A DNA stretch of 12,935 nt from Desulfuromonadaceae bacterium (lineage in GTDB: Bacteria > Desulfobacterota > Desulfuromonadia > Geobacterales > Pseudopelobacteraceae). Position numbers and translations under genes: made by a program. Below, piece after piece: positions 1 through 7,136 of this stretch (within the stretch, counting starts at the first letter, position 1; each line of letters starts with the position of its first letter). The stretch is taken from the NCBI GenBank assembly GCA_028686145.1, contig JAQUCQ010000053.1, forward strand, positions 1-12,935, read 5' to 3'. Below the pieces are notes generated by a model. That model did no database searches, was not told the DNA's origin, and saw nothing but the letters and a program-made list of their open reading frames with translations.

Positions 1-1
1 T

Positions 2-667
2 GGCATAGCGGCGCTGGACGGCTTCATTCTTGATCTGGGAGTTTCGTCGCACCAACTGGATACGAGAGAACGCGGCTTCAGCTTCCAACAGGATGCCCCG
101 CTGGATATGCGGATGGACAGCAGCAGCGGCGAAACTGCTGCGAATCTGGTTAATGAGCTTCCGGAACCGGAACTGGAACGGATTATCAGCCAGTTTGGCG
201 AGGAGCGCTGGGCAAGACGGATCGCGTCTTTCATTGTCAAGGAGCGGGCAGAGTCACTGATCACTACCACCTTCCGGTTGGTGGACATCATTAAGGGGGC
301 GGTTCCCAAGGCCAAATGGGATGAACGGATTCATCCTGCCACCCGCACCTTCCAGGCTCTCCGCATTGCAGTAAACAGCGAATTGGACAGCCTGCAACAA
401 GGAATGCGTGCGGCTCTTGACTTGCTTAAGCCGGGCGGACGAGGAGTGATTATTTCATTCCATTCACTGGAAGACAGGATTGTTAAACAGGTCTTTCGGG
501 AATATGCCGAAGGATGTACCTGCCCGCGACAGTTTCCGGTCTGCGTCTGCGGCAATCAACCTCGGGTGAAGATCCTGACCAGCCGGCCGGTGACGGCAAC
601 GCAGACAGAAATTGTCGATAACCCACGAGCTCGCAGCGCCAAGCTGCGAGCAGTAGAAAAATTGTAA
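2..667 (+). CDS. rsmH: 16S rRNA (cytosine(1402)-N(4))-methyltransferase RsmH, 5'-truncated by window edge
   Basis: RsmH (MraW) uses S-adenosylmethionine to N4-methylate C1402 in the decoding centre of 16S rRNA; it acts in the cytoplasm. The reading frame is open from base 2, so the N-terminus is outside the window; 221 residues remain of a family that is usually a little over 300. Family signatures visible, numbered from the first visible residue: LDLGVSS (about 10-16), QLDTRERGFSFQ (18-29), DAPLDMRMD (31-39), HPATRTFQALRIAVN (111-125), ISFHSLEDRIVK (151-162), the cysteine cluster CTCP...CVCG (172-184), and NPRARSAKLRA (207-217) near the C-terminus. It sits at its usual place at the head of a dcw cluster, 28 nt before ftsL. 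Identification is firm; the start and the first SAM-binding glycine motif cannot be seen. Confidence 0.97.
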   Translation, partial: GIAALDGFILDLGVSSHQLDTRERGFSFQQDAPLDMRMDSSSGETAANLVNELPEPELERIISQFGEERWARRIASFIVKERAESLITTTFRLVDIIKGAVPKAKWDERIHPATRTFQALRIAVNSELDSLQQGMRAALDLLKPGGRGVIISFHSLEDRIVKQVFREYAEGCTCPRQFPVCVCGNQPRVKILTSRPVTATQTEIVDNPRARSAKLRAVEKL

Positions 668-695
668 CCAACGAGCGGTTCACGAGGTACACATT

Positions 696-1037
696 ATGGC
701 ACAAGCAAGAACTGATTATACAAAAGTCGCCGCACCGCGCGTCCTCGGCGGGATAGAAGTATCACCGCACCGAATAGACCTCTTCAAGTATCTTATGATC
801 TGCATGGTCGTGTTTACGCTTGTATCTGTCTTCCATGTCTGGTCACGCTTCAAATTGGTGGAGCTCAACCTGCGGATATCCGAAGCGAGCCGCCAACTGA
901 GTGCGGCAGAACAGGAGCAAAAGTGCCTGAGCCTTGAAGCCGCCTCACTGAAATCACCGGCACGCATCGAAACCATCGCTAAAAATGATCTTGGAATGGC
1001 GCTGCCGACCGAGCAGCAGGTCATTCACGTCAAATGA
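696..1037 (+). CDS. ftsL: Cell division protein FtsL
   Basis: A 113-residue single-pass membrane protein of the divisome core. FtsL pairs with FtsB/FtsQ and activates FtsWI septal synthesis. The N-terminal part (1-31) is polar and cytoplasmic. A hydrophobic helix spans about 32-49, followed by a heptad-like, Glu/Gln/Leu-rich periplasmic coiled coil (about 53-86). A C-terminal segment reads SPARIETIAKNDLGM (87-101), a typical FtsL/FtsB-family ending in which the region after the coiled coil begins with an R-x-E-x-x-A motif. FtsL diverges rapidly, so the call rests on size, topology, this motif and position between rsmH and ftsI. The ATG is preceded by GAGG (684-687) at 8 nt. Its stop overlaps the ftsI start (ATGA), implying translational coupling. 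Confidence 0.9.
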   Translation: MAQARTDYTKVAAPRVLGGIEVSPHRIDLFKYLMICMVVFTLVSVFHVWSRFKLVELNLRISEASRQLSAAEQEQKCLSLEAASLKSPARIETIAKNDLGMALPTEQQVIHVK

Positions 1038-3001
1038 AAGACGACCGGGAAAAATGGGCACGAATCCGGATCGTCATGATCGGGACTGTTTTTGGCCTGC
1101 TATTCCTGAGTGTGGCCGGACGCGCGTTCTATCTTCAAATACTCCAACACGAAATACTCGTTAAAAGAGCGGACAAGCAGCATCAGCACAAAGTTGATCT
1201 CACGACGGGCCGCGGCAGCATCCTTGATCATAACGGCACTATCCTGGCTGAATCCATACATATGGATTCCTGTTATGCCGAACCGCACCGCATTAATGAT
1301 GTTGAGGGAACAGCCGGAGTGCTGGCGCCGATCCTGGGCATCTCAAAAAATGAATTGGCTGCCAAACTTTCAGCCGACAGAACATTCACGTGGATTGAGC
1401 GCTACCTGGCACCGGAAGTTGCGACTCGCATCAAAAACATGAAACTGCCGGGAATCGGATTTGTTCCTGAATCAAAGCGTTTTTACCCCAATATGGAGAT
1501 CGCCGCACATGTAATCGGTTTCACGGGGCGTGACCCAAATGGTCTGGAAGGAATCGAGCTTAAGTACGACAGTACGATTCTGGGTAATACCGGTTATATG
1601 ATAACGGAGCGCGATGCTCTTGGTAGAAATATTGGTATAATGAATACCGTTATCAAGGACTCGTCTCCCGGCAAAAGCGTTGTCCTGACCCTTGACAAGA
1701 CTATTCAGTTTATCACCGAAAAAGAGCTGGCCAAGGCGGTAAAGGAAAGTAATGCCAAAAACGGGATGGCATTGGTTATGGAATCGGATACCGGCAGGGT
1801 CCTGGCTATGGCGAACTACCCCACTTTCAACCCGAACTCCTATTCGCGCTACCCATATGCGCAGGTGCGTAATCGTGCGGTAGCGGATAGTTATGAACCC
1901 GGATCGACATTCAAAGTATTTACTATCGCTGCCGCGATCGATTCAGGCCGCATCAAGGCAACTGACGTATACAACTGCGAGAATGGCACCTATCGGATTG
2001 CCGATCGCACAATCCACGACGACCATCCTCAATCGCGACTGAGTGTCTCGGATATCATAAAATATTCAAGCAATATTGGTGCTGCAAAGATTGGTTTCAA
2101 GATGGGAGAAGAGCGACTATTCACATATTTGCGCAACTTTGGTTTCGGTGAACGTACCGGCATTGACCTGCCGGGGGAATCACCAGGAAACCTGAAACGG
2201 CACTGGTATGGAATTGATCTTGCGACAATTTCTTTTGGGCAGGGCGTTTCGTTGTCAGCTATTCAGCTCGGCACAGCACTTTCAGCTGTTGCCAATGGCG
2301 GCAATCTGATGAAACCGTATCTAGTGGAGCAGATCCTTGACGACAACGGCACTGTCGTACAGAAATTTGAACCACAGATAGTTCGACGAGTCATTTCACC
2401 AGAAACCGCACGGAAAGTAACAAAGATGATGGAGACTGTTACCGGTCCCGGCGGCACCGGCATGAAGGCAGCACTTGACGGCTTCCTAGTGGCGGGAAAA
2501 ACCGGGACTGCACAGAAAGTCGACCCGGTCACGCACACCTATTCGCCGACCAAGCGAATCGGTTCATTTGTCGGTTTTGTCCCGGCCGACAAGCCCAAAC
2601 TGACGATCGTCGTTGTTATTGATGAACCCCAAGGCGTCAGGTATGGAGGCGTTGTCGCTGCTCCCGCATTCAGAGGAATTGCCCAGAGTTCGCTGGCATA
2701 CCTCAAGATCCAACCGAACCTGCCAACAACGGCAATAACCAAACTGGCTGACTCACAGCCTGCTCCTGTTCCGGCAGTTGATTCGCTGTCAGATGGAGAT
2801 GCAGAAAACATGACTATCGACGGCGGAGCAATGCCGAATTTCAAAGGAATGAGCATGCGCCGGGTTCTACAGGTGATGGAGAAGCGCGGCATCAACATCC
2901 GCTTGATTGGAAGCGGACGGGCAACCGAACAAAGCCCGCCTTCGGGACAAAAAATCCGGGGTACCGGTGAAGTCTGGATAAAGTTTGTCCCTTCAGCATG
3001 A
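1034..3001 (+). CDS. ftsI: Septal peptidoglycan transpeptidase FtsI (PBP3-like, class B PBP) with C-terminal PASTA domain
   Basis: This 655-residue protein is a class B penicillin-binding protein that cross-links septal peptidoglycan in the periplasm together with FtsW. A short cytoplasmic N-terminus is followed by a membrane anchor (about 13-34). The pedestal/dimerisation domain begins near GRGSILDHNG (59-68) and includes GLEGIELKYD (170-179). The transpeptidase domain has all three active-site motifs: S291-T-F-K294 (catalytic serine, in EPGSTFK), S345-S-N347 and K489-T-G-T492. A Pro/Ser/Asp-rich linker (about 560-596) leads to one PASTA domain (about 597-653), which makes the protein longer than E. 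coli FtsI (about 590). PASTA domains on division PBPs are classic in Gram-positives and, from memory, also occur in delta-proteobacterial FtsI. The start overlaps the ftsL stop (ATGA). The only SD-like element is AGG 13 nt upstream, so translation is probably coupled to ftsL. Confidence 0.96.
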   Translation: MKDDREKWARIRIVMIGTVFGLLFLSVAGRAFYLQILQHEILVKRADKQHQHKVDLTTGRGSILDHNGTILAESIHMDSCYAEPHRINDVEGTAGVLAPILGISKNELAAKLSADRTFTWIERYLAPEVATRIKNMKLPGIGFVPESKRFYPNMEIAAHVIGFTGRDPNGLEGIELKYDSTILGNTGYMITERDALGRNIGIMNTVIKDSSPGKSVVLTLDKTIQFITEKELAKAVKESNAKNGMALVMESDTGRVLAMANYPTFNPNSYSRYPYAQVRNRAVADSYEPGSTFKVFTIAAAIDSGRIKATDVYNCENGTYRIADRTIHDDHPQSRLSVSDIIKYSSNIGAAKIGFKMGEERLFTYLRNFGFGERTGIDLPGESPGNLKRHWYGIDLATISFGQGVSLSAIQLGTALSAVANGGNLMKPYLVEQILDDNGTVVQKFEPQIVRRVISPETARKVTKMMETVTGPGGTGMKAALDGFLVAGKTGTAQKVDPVTHTYSPTKRIGSFVGFVPADKPKLTIVVVIDEPQGVRYGGVVAAPAFRGIAQSSLAYLKIQPNLPTTAITKLADSQPAPVPAVDSLSDGDAENMTIDGGAMPNFKGMSMRRVLQVMEKRGINIRLIGSGRATEQSPPSGQKIRGTGEVWIKFVPSA

Positions 3002-3008
3002 TGCTGAA
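2992..3008. repeat. 17-bp palindrome across the ftsI stop codon
   Basis: TTCAGCAT (2992-2999) and ATGCTGAA (3001-3008) are perfect 8-base inverted copies around a single central G at 3000. The ftsI TGA stop (2999-3001) lies at the centre. In RNA this would form a 7-bp stem with the stop codon as its loop. There is no U-tract after it, so it is not a terminator alone. It could be an operator, an mRNA 3'-end structure, or chance. Confidence 0.6.
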
Positions 3009-3011
3009 AGC

Positions 3012-3046
3012 GCCTGTCGGGCTACCGGCCGGTTTTTATCGTTTTT
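3012..3046 (+). terminator. Probable rho-independent terminator after ftsI
   Basis: A GC-rich hairpin has its left arm at 3012-3020, a GCTA loop at 3021-3024 and its right arm at 3025-3033. It pairs eight positions, including two G-U wobbles, with one mismatch (T3015/C3030). TTTTT follows at 3033-3037 and a second TTTTT at 3042-3046. It begins 11 nt after the ftsI stop and is the only such structure I found in the window. It could end or attenuate the rsmH-ftsL-ftsI transcript before murE. Function is inferred from structure only; the mismatch and wobbles make its strength uncertain. Confidence 0.6.
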
Positions 3047-3105
3047 AGTACGTTAGAAGTTTATTTTATGAGGCATTAGGCAGAAAATAACTTCGTTAAC
3101 GTACT
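3047..3105 (+). promoter_or_regulatory. Long bulged inverted repeat in the murE leader
   Basis: The left arm (3047-3061, AGTACGTTAGAAGTT) pairs with the right arm (3089-3105, AACTTCGTTAACGTACT). This gives 9 bp plus 6 bp of perfect complementarity, interrupted only by a 2-nt bulge on the right arm. The loop is 27 nt and AT-rich. The left arm starts at the base directly after the second T-run of the preceding terminator-like hairpin, and the structure ends 32 nt before the murE ATG. I recognise no riboswitch family. It may be an mRNA-stabilising 5' stem, a processing site, an operator with two half-sites, or a small repeat element. The palindrome is directly visible; the function is unknown. 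Confidence 0.6.
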
Positions 3106-3137
3106 TAATCCTGCTTGCCAGGAATACAGGAGCGCAC

Positions 3138-4661
3138 ATGACATTGGGTGAACTACTTAAAAAACTGCCCGAGACGGAGATTCATGGAGACACGACTGTC
3201 CCCATCAGTTTCCTGACCTGTGATTCTCGCGCAGTTCTGCCGGGTGCTCTCTTTTTTGCCCTTCGTGGCACACAGGCAGATGGACATCGCTATATTGAGA
3301 AAGCCGTGGCAGCCGGTGCAGGTGCGGTAATTCTTGAGGATATAACCGCCTCTCCAGCTGAAATCCCCTGGGTAAAGGTGCCGGACGGACGCGTTGCCAT
3401 GGGGCACATAGCAGCACTCTTCAACGGCGATCCAACGGCGACAAGACCGTTAATCGGCATTACCGGGACCAACGGCAAGACGACGACCACATATCTTCTG
3501 GAAGCAATTCTGGCTGCAGCAGGCCACCCGGCAGCGGTACTCGGTACGATCAGTTACCGTTTTGGCACGGCAACCATTCAGGCATCTCACACCACTCCGG
3601 AATCAACCGAGCTGCAGAAAGCGTTCAGGCAGCTCGCAGACGCTGGAGCGCGGGCCTTCGTGATGGAAGTCTCCTCACATGCATTGGAACAGAAACGGGT
3701 CGATGGGTGTCACTTTGACGTCGGGATTTTCAGCAATCTGACTCGGGACCATTTGGATTACCATGTCACCATGGAAAAATATCTGGATGCTAAAAGCCGC
3801 CTCTTTACTGACCTGCTCAGGCCATCAGAAGAGAAACCACGCCGCCGGGCAGCAGTTAACATGGATGATCCCTACGGGCAGGAAATTGTCCGTCGCTGCG
3901 CCTGCCCGGTAGTCACCTTCGGAATCCAAGGAGACTATGACGTCAGGACAGCCAACGTATCCTCATCAGTTACCGGTATCCGCGCAACATTGATTACGCC
4001 GACAGGAGAGTTTGAATTTACTTCACGCCTTCTGGGGCGCTTTAACCTGTCAAACATCCTCGCTGCTGCTGCGGCGGGTGTCGCCCTTGATCTGCCGCTT
4101 CAGGCAATTAAGAGTGGCATTGAAAATCACAGCACCGTCCCCGGGCGTATGGAGAGGGTAGAAAATCATCATAATATCACCTGTCTGGTTGATTACGCCC
4201 ATACCGGGGATGCATTGGAGAACGTCCTTACAACGCTGAAGGAAATAGCCACCGGAAGGATCATTACTCTCTTCGGCTGCGGCGGAGACCGTGACAACGG
4301 CAAGCGACCGATCATGGGCAGGATCGCCGCCAGCATGAGCGATCTGGCTGTCGTGACCTCCGATAACCCACGCACCGAAGATCCATTGAGCATTCTGGCA
4401 CAGATCAAGAGCGGTATAACTCCGCTGGAACTCCGTGAATACCGGCATGATGAATTGACTGATGGCTTTACTGATAAAGGCTTTATACTTTTGGAAAATC
4501 GCCATGAGGCGATACGGCTGGCGATAAAACTGGCACGTCCCGGTGACATAGTCCTGTTGGCCGGCAAGGGACATGAAGACTATCAGGTTATCGGGACGGT
4601 CAAACAGCACTTTGATGACAGGGAAGAAGCTGCTTCAGCCTTCACCGAGAGAGTGAAATAA
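3138..4661 (+). CDS. murE: UDP-N-acetylmuramoyl-L-alanyl-D-glutamate--2,6-diaminopimelate ligase MurE
   Basis: MurE is the cytoplasmic ATP-dependent ligase that adds the third residue to the peptidoglycan stem peptide. This is a 507-residue protein of normal family length. It shows the Mur ligase ATP loop GTNGKTTTT (110-118), TPESTELQ (153-160), EVSSHAL (177-183), NLTRDHLDYH (200-209), and AKSRLF (218-223), whose Lys219 matches the carbamylated lysine. It also shows DYAHTGDAL (352-360), GCGGDRDNGKRP (380-391), DNPRTEDP (409-416) and GKGHEDYQ (476-483). DNPR is the motif that binds meso-diaminopimelate, so the wall is predicted to be of mDAP type rather than lysine type. Residue 357 is Gly where most family members have Pro. 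The start has a good SD, AGGAG (3128-3132), 5 nt before ATG. The stop TAA overlaps the murF ATG by one base. Confidence 0.98.
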   Translation: MTLGELLKKLPETEIHGDTTVPISFLTCDSRAVLPGALFFALRGTQADGHRYIEKAVAAGAGAVILEDITASPAEIPWVKVPDGRVAMGHIAALFNGDPTATRPLIGITGTNGKTTTTYLLEAILAAAGHPAAVLGTISYRFGTATIQASHTTPESTELQKAFRQLADAGARAFVMEVSSHALEQKRVDGCHFDVGIFSNLTRDHLDYHVTMEKYLDAKSRLFTDLLRPSEEKPRRRAAVNMDDPYGQEIVRRCACPVVTFGIQGDYDVRTANVSSSVTGIRATLITPTGEFEFTSRLLGRFNLSNILAAAAAGVALDLPLQAIKSGIENHSTVPGRMERVENHHNITCLVDYAHTGDALENVLTTLKEIATGRIITLFGCGGDRDNGKRPIMGRIAASMSDLAVVTSDNPRTEDPLSILAQIKSGITPLELREYRHDELTDGFTDKGFILLENRHEAIRLAIKLARPGDIVLLAGKGHEDYQVIGTVKQHFDDREEAASAFTERVK

Positions 4662-6055
4662 TGTTTACCATCAACGAAATAGGCCGTGCCACCGGTGGCC
4701 GGATTATTGGTCAGGCCACAGGGGAAGTGACCGCTGTATCTACCGACTCGCGGACTGTTGCCCCCGGCCAGCTTTTCGTACCGCTACGTGGAGAACGTTT
4801 TGATGGCCATAATTTTATTCAGGAGGTTGCGGAGAAAGGAGTCACTGCCGTTCTTGCCGAAGAACCGTGGCTTAAAACACACGAACCACCGGCTTCCCTT
4901 ACCTGCATAGCAGTCAAAAACAGCCTGCGAGCGTTCGGCGACTTGGCGGCGGAGTGGCGACGACGCTTTGACATTCCTGTTATCGGCGTGACCGGGAGCA
5001 ATGGGAAAACAACAGTCAAGGAGATGCTAGCAACAATTCTGGATCAGACCGGGCCAGGGCTCAAAACGTCAGGCAACCTTAACAATCTGGTCGGTCTGCC
5101 GCAGATGATCTTCCAACTCCGGCCGGAGCACAGATGGGCGGTACTGGAAATGGGGATGAGTGAGCCGAACGAGATTGACCGGCTGGCATCTATTGCCGAT
5201 CCCCGCGTCGGGATTGTACTGAACGCTCTGCCGGCACATCTGCAAAGTATGGGAACGGTTGAGGCGGTGGCAGCCGCCAAGGGTGAATTACTGCATCGAA
5301 TTACTGATGGTGGCCTGGCGGTTGTCAACGCCGATGACCCCCGAGTCGCCTCGCTCTCCCAGAACGCATCCGCTCGTCGAATCAGTTTTGGCATTGACCG
5401 GGGCGAAGTGCGCGCCAAGAACATTGAGCCTCTGGGCTTGGAAGGGCAGCGTTTCCTGCTCATCACACCTCGCGGCGATGCACTCGTTCACCTGAAAGCC
5501 TGTGGACGCCATAATATCTATAACGCACTTGCCGCCACCGCAGCACTTCTGGAGAAAGTTGAATTGCCGGTAATCGTCGCCGGCTTGGAAGCTTTTTCCC
5601 CGTACAAAGGTCGTTTCCAGATTGAGCGTTTGGGCGGTATCACGCTCATTGACGACAGTTACAATGCCAACCCCGCCTCCACAAAAGCCGCACTTGAAAC
5701 GCTTTCACAGATAGCTGCAGAGGGACATCGCATCGCTGTGCTCGGTGATATGCTGGAACTTGGAGAACTCGAAAATGAAGCACATCAGAGTGTCGGAGTC
5801 GTGGCCGGACGAAATATCGACCGTCTCTATCTGACCGGCAAACTGATGACAAAACATGCTGCCGAAGGTGCCCTGATGGCTGATATGCCACTTGAAGCAG
5901 TGATCTGCTGCACAAGCCTTACGGAGATTGCCGAGCGGCTGCATCAAACCGTCACTGACGGCGATGTAATTCTTTTTAAAGGCTCACGCGGAATGACCAT
6001 GGAAAAGGTGGCCACCGAACTGAAGGATCTGCTGCAATACACCAAAGGGGAATAG
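4661..6055 (+). CDS. murF: UDP-N-acetylmuramoyl-tripeptide--D-alanyl-D-alanine ligase MurF
   Basis: MurF is the cytoplasmic ATP-dependent ligase that adds D-Ala-D-Ala to UDP-MurNAc-tripeptide, completing the pentapeptide. Its 464 residues are typical. The N-terminal substrate domain carries STDSRTV and LFVPLRGERFDGHNF (about 27-52). The ATP loop is TGSNGKTTVKE (111-121), followed by GNLNNLVGLP (138-147), MGMSEPNEI (164-172), AAAKGEL (204-210; Lys207 is the likely carbamylated lysine), DDSYNANP (331-338), LGDMLELG (361-368) and FKGSRGMTME (439-448). The segment around residues 186-194 is VLNALPAHL, an unusual form of the common ITNIGPAHL-type motif. The start codon overlaps the murE stop (TAATG), with GAGAG at about 7 nt as a modest SD, which suggests coupling. 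Three nucleotides separate its stop from mraY. Confidence 0.98.
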   Translation: MFTINEIGRATGGRIIGQATGEVTAVSTDSRTVAPGQLFVPLRGERFDGHNFIQEVAEKGVTAVLAEEPWLKTHEPPASLTCIAVKNSLRAFGDLAAEWRRRFDIPVIGVTGSNGKTTVKEMLATILDQTGPGLKTSGNLNNLVGLPQMIFQLRPEHRWAVLEMGMSEPNEIDRLASIADPRVGIVLNALPAHLQSMGTVEAVAAAKGELLHRITDGGLAVVNADDPRVASLSQNASARRISFGIDRGEVRAKNIEPLGLEGQRFLLITPRGDALVHLKACGRHNIYNALAATAALLEKVELPVIVAGLEAFSPYKGRFQIERLGGITLIDDSYNANPASTKAALETLSQIAAEGHRIAVLGDMLELGELENEAHQSVGVVAGRNIDRLYLTGKLMTKHAAEGALMADMPLEAVICCTSLTEIAERLHQTVTDGDVILFKGSRGMTMEKVATELKDLLQYTKGE

Positions 6056-6058
6056 CCC

Positions 6059-7135
6059 ATGCTCTACCACATTTTTTACCCACTCTCAGCTGACATTAAG
6101 CTGTTCAATATATTTAAGTACCTGACATTCCGTACTATCTATGCAATGATCACCGCACTGGTGGTCTGCTTTATTCTTGGCCCCTGGATCATCCGCAAAC
6201 TGGAGTCCCTGCAGGCTCGTCAGGTAATCCGCACGGATGGTCCGGAGTCGCATCTGCAGAAACAGGGCACCCCCACCATGGGTGGTGTAATAATTCTGGC
6301 CGCGATCGTCATCCCGACTCTGCTATGGGCCGATCTCACCAACCAGTATATCTGGATTACACTTTTCATCACGGTCGGATACGGCGTGATCGGCTTCATA
6401 GACGACTATAAGAAGGTGGTAGAAAAAAACACCAAGGGGCTTTCTGCCCGCCAGAAGATGTTCTGGCAGGTTTTACTGGCCGGTTCTGTAGCCGTTTTTC
6501 TGTTTTTAAAACCGGGCTTTAGTGAGCAGCTCTTTTTCCCGTTATTCAAGAATTTCCATCCTGACCTCTGGATCTGGTTCATCCCGTTTGCCACACTGGT
6601 GATTGTCGGCGCCAGCAACGCCGTCAATCTGACCGACGGACTTGACGGACTTGCCATCGGCCCGGTGGCAATCAATGCTGCCACCTACATGCTCTTTTCC
6701 TATATTGCCGGACACGCCACGCTGTCTGCCTATCTCCAGATTCCACGCGTAGTAGGCGCCGGAGAACTGGCCGTGCTGTGCGGCGCCATGGTTGGAGCGG
6801 GCCTCGGTTTCCTCTGGTATAACTCGTATCCCGCCGAGATTTTTATGGGAGACGTCGGGTCACTCTCACTGGGTGGCGCGCTGGGGACCATCGCGGTATT
6901 GACCAAACAGGAAATACTGTTGGTGATTGTGGGGGGGGTTTTTGTCGTTGAAGCGCTCTCTGTCATCTTCCAGGTCGGTTCTTACAAGTACCGCGGCAAG
7001 CGCATCTTCCGCATGGCGCCGATTCACCATCATTTCGAGTTAAAAGGTGTTGCGGAGCCCAAAATTATCGTCCGGTTCTGGATTATCACCATCATTTTAG
7101 CACTGGTAGCAATTTCTACACTTAAGATGAGGTAG
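6059..7135 (+). CDS. mraY: Phospho-N-acetylmuramoyl-pentapeptide transferase MraY
   Basis: MraY is an integral inner-membrane enzyme that transfers phospho-MurNAc-pentapeptide from UDP to undecaprenyl phosphate, forming lipid I. The 358 residues have many hydrophobic helices, with about ten expected in the family. Signatures: the N-terminal MLYHIFYPLS typical of proteobacterial MraY, GTPTMGG (70-76), FIDDYKK (113-119, the catalytic-region Asp pair 115/116), NAVNLTDGLDGLA (187-199), MGDVGSLSLGG (263-273, Asp265) and MAPIHHHFELKG (319-330, the histidine triad 323-325). An AGGGGA SD (6046-6051) supports the ATG at 6059 over the internal Met30. A run of eight G occurs at 6931-6938, coding Val-Gly-Gly-Val, where slippage or sequencing error would destroy the last quarter of the protein; the frame is intact here. 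Confidence 0.98.
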   Translation: MLYHIFYPLSADIKLFNIFKYLTFRTIYAMITALVVCFILGPWIIRKLESLQARQVIRTDGPESHLQKQGTPTMGGVIILAAIVIPTLLWADLTNQYIWITLFITVGYGVIGFIDDYKKVVEKNTKGLSARQKMFWQVLLAGSVAVFLFLKPGFSEQLFFPLFKNFHPDLWIWFIPFATLVIVGASNAVNLTDGLDGLAIGPVAINAATYMLFSYIAGHATLSAYLQIPRVVGAGELAVLCGAMVGAGLGFLWYNSYPAEIFMGDVGSLSLGGALGTIAVLTKQEILLVIVGGVFVVEALSVIFQVGSYKYRGKRIFRMAPIHHHFELKGVAEPKIIVRFWIITIILALVAISTLKMR

Positions 7136-7136
7136 T

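Noticed and set aside
30..260. Open frame of 76 codons on the + strand at the window start.
   Set aside because: It overlaps rsmH in another frame. The rsmH frame carries the conserved motifs.
4050..4610. Long open frame of 186 codons on the - strand inside murE.
   Set aside because: It lies wholly within a well-supported murE and shows no recognisable family motif. It is an antisense shadow of coding sequence.
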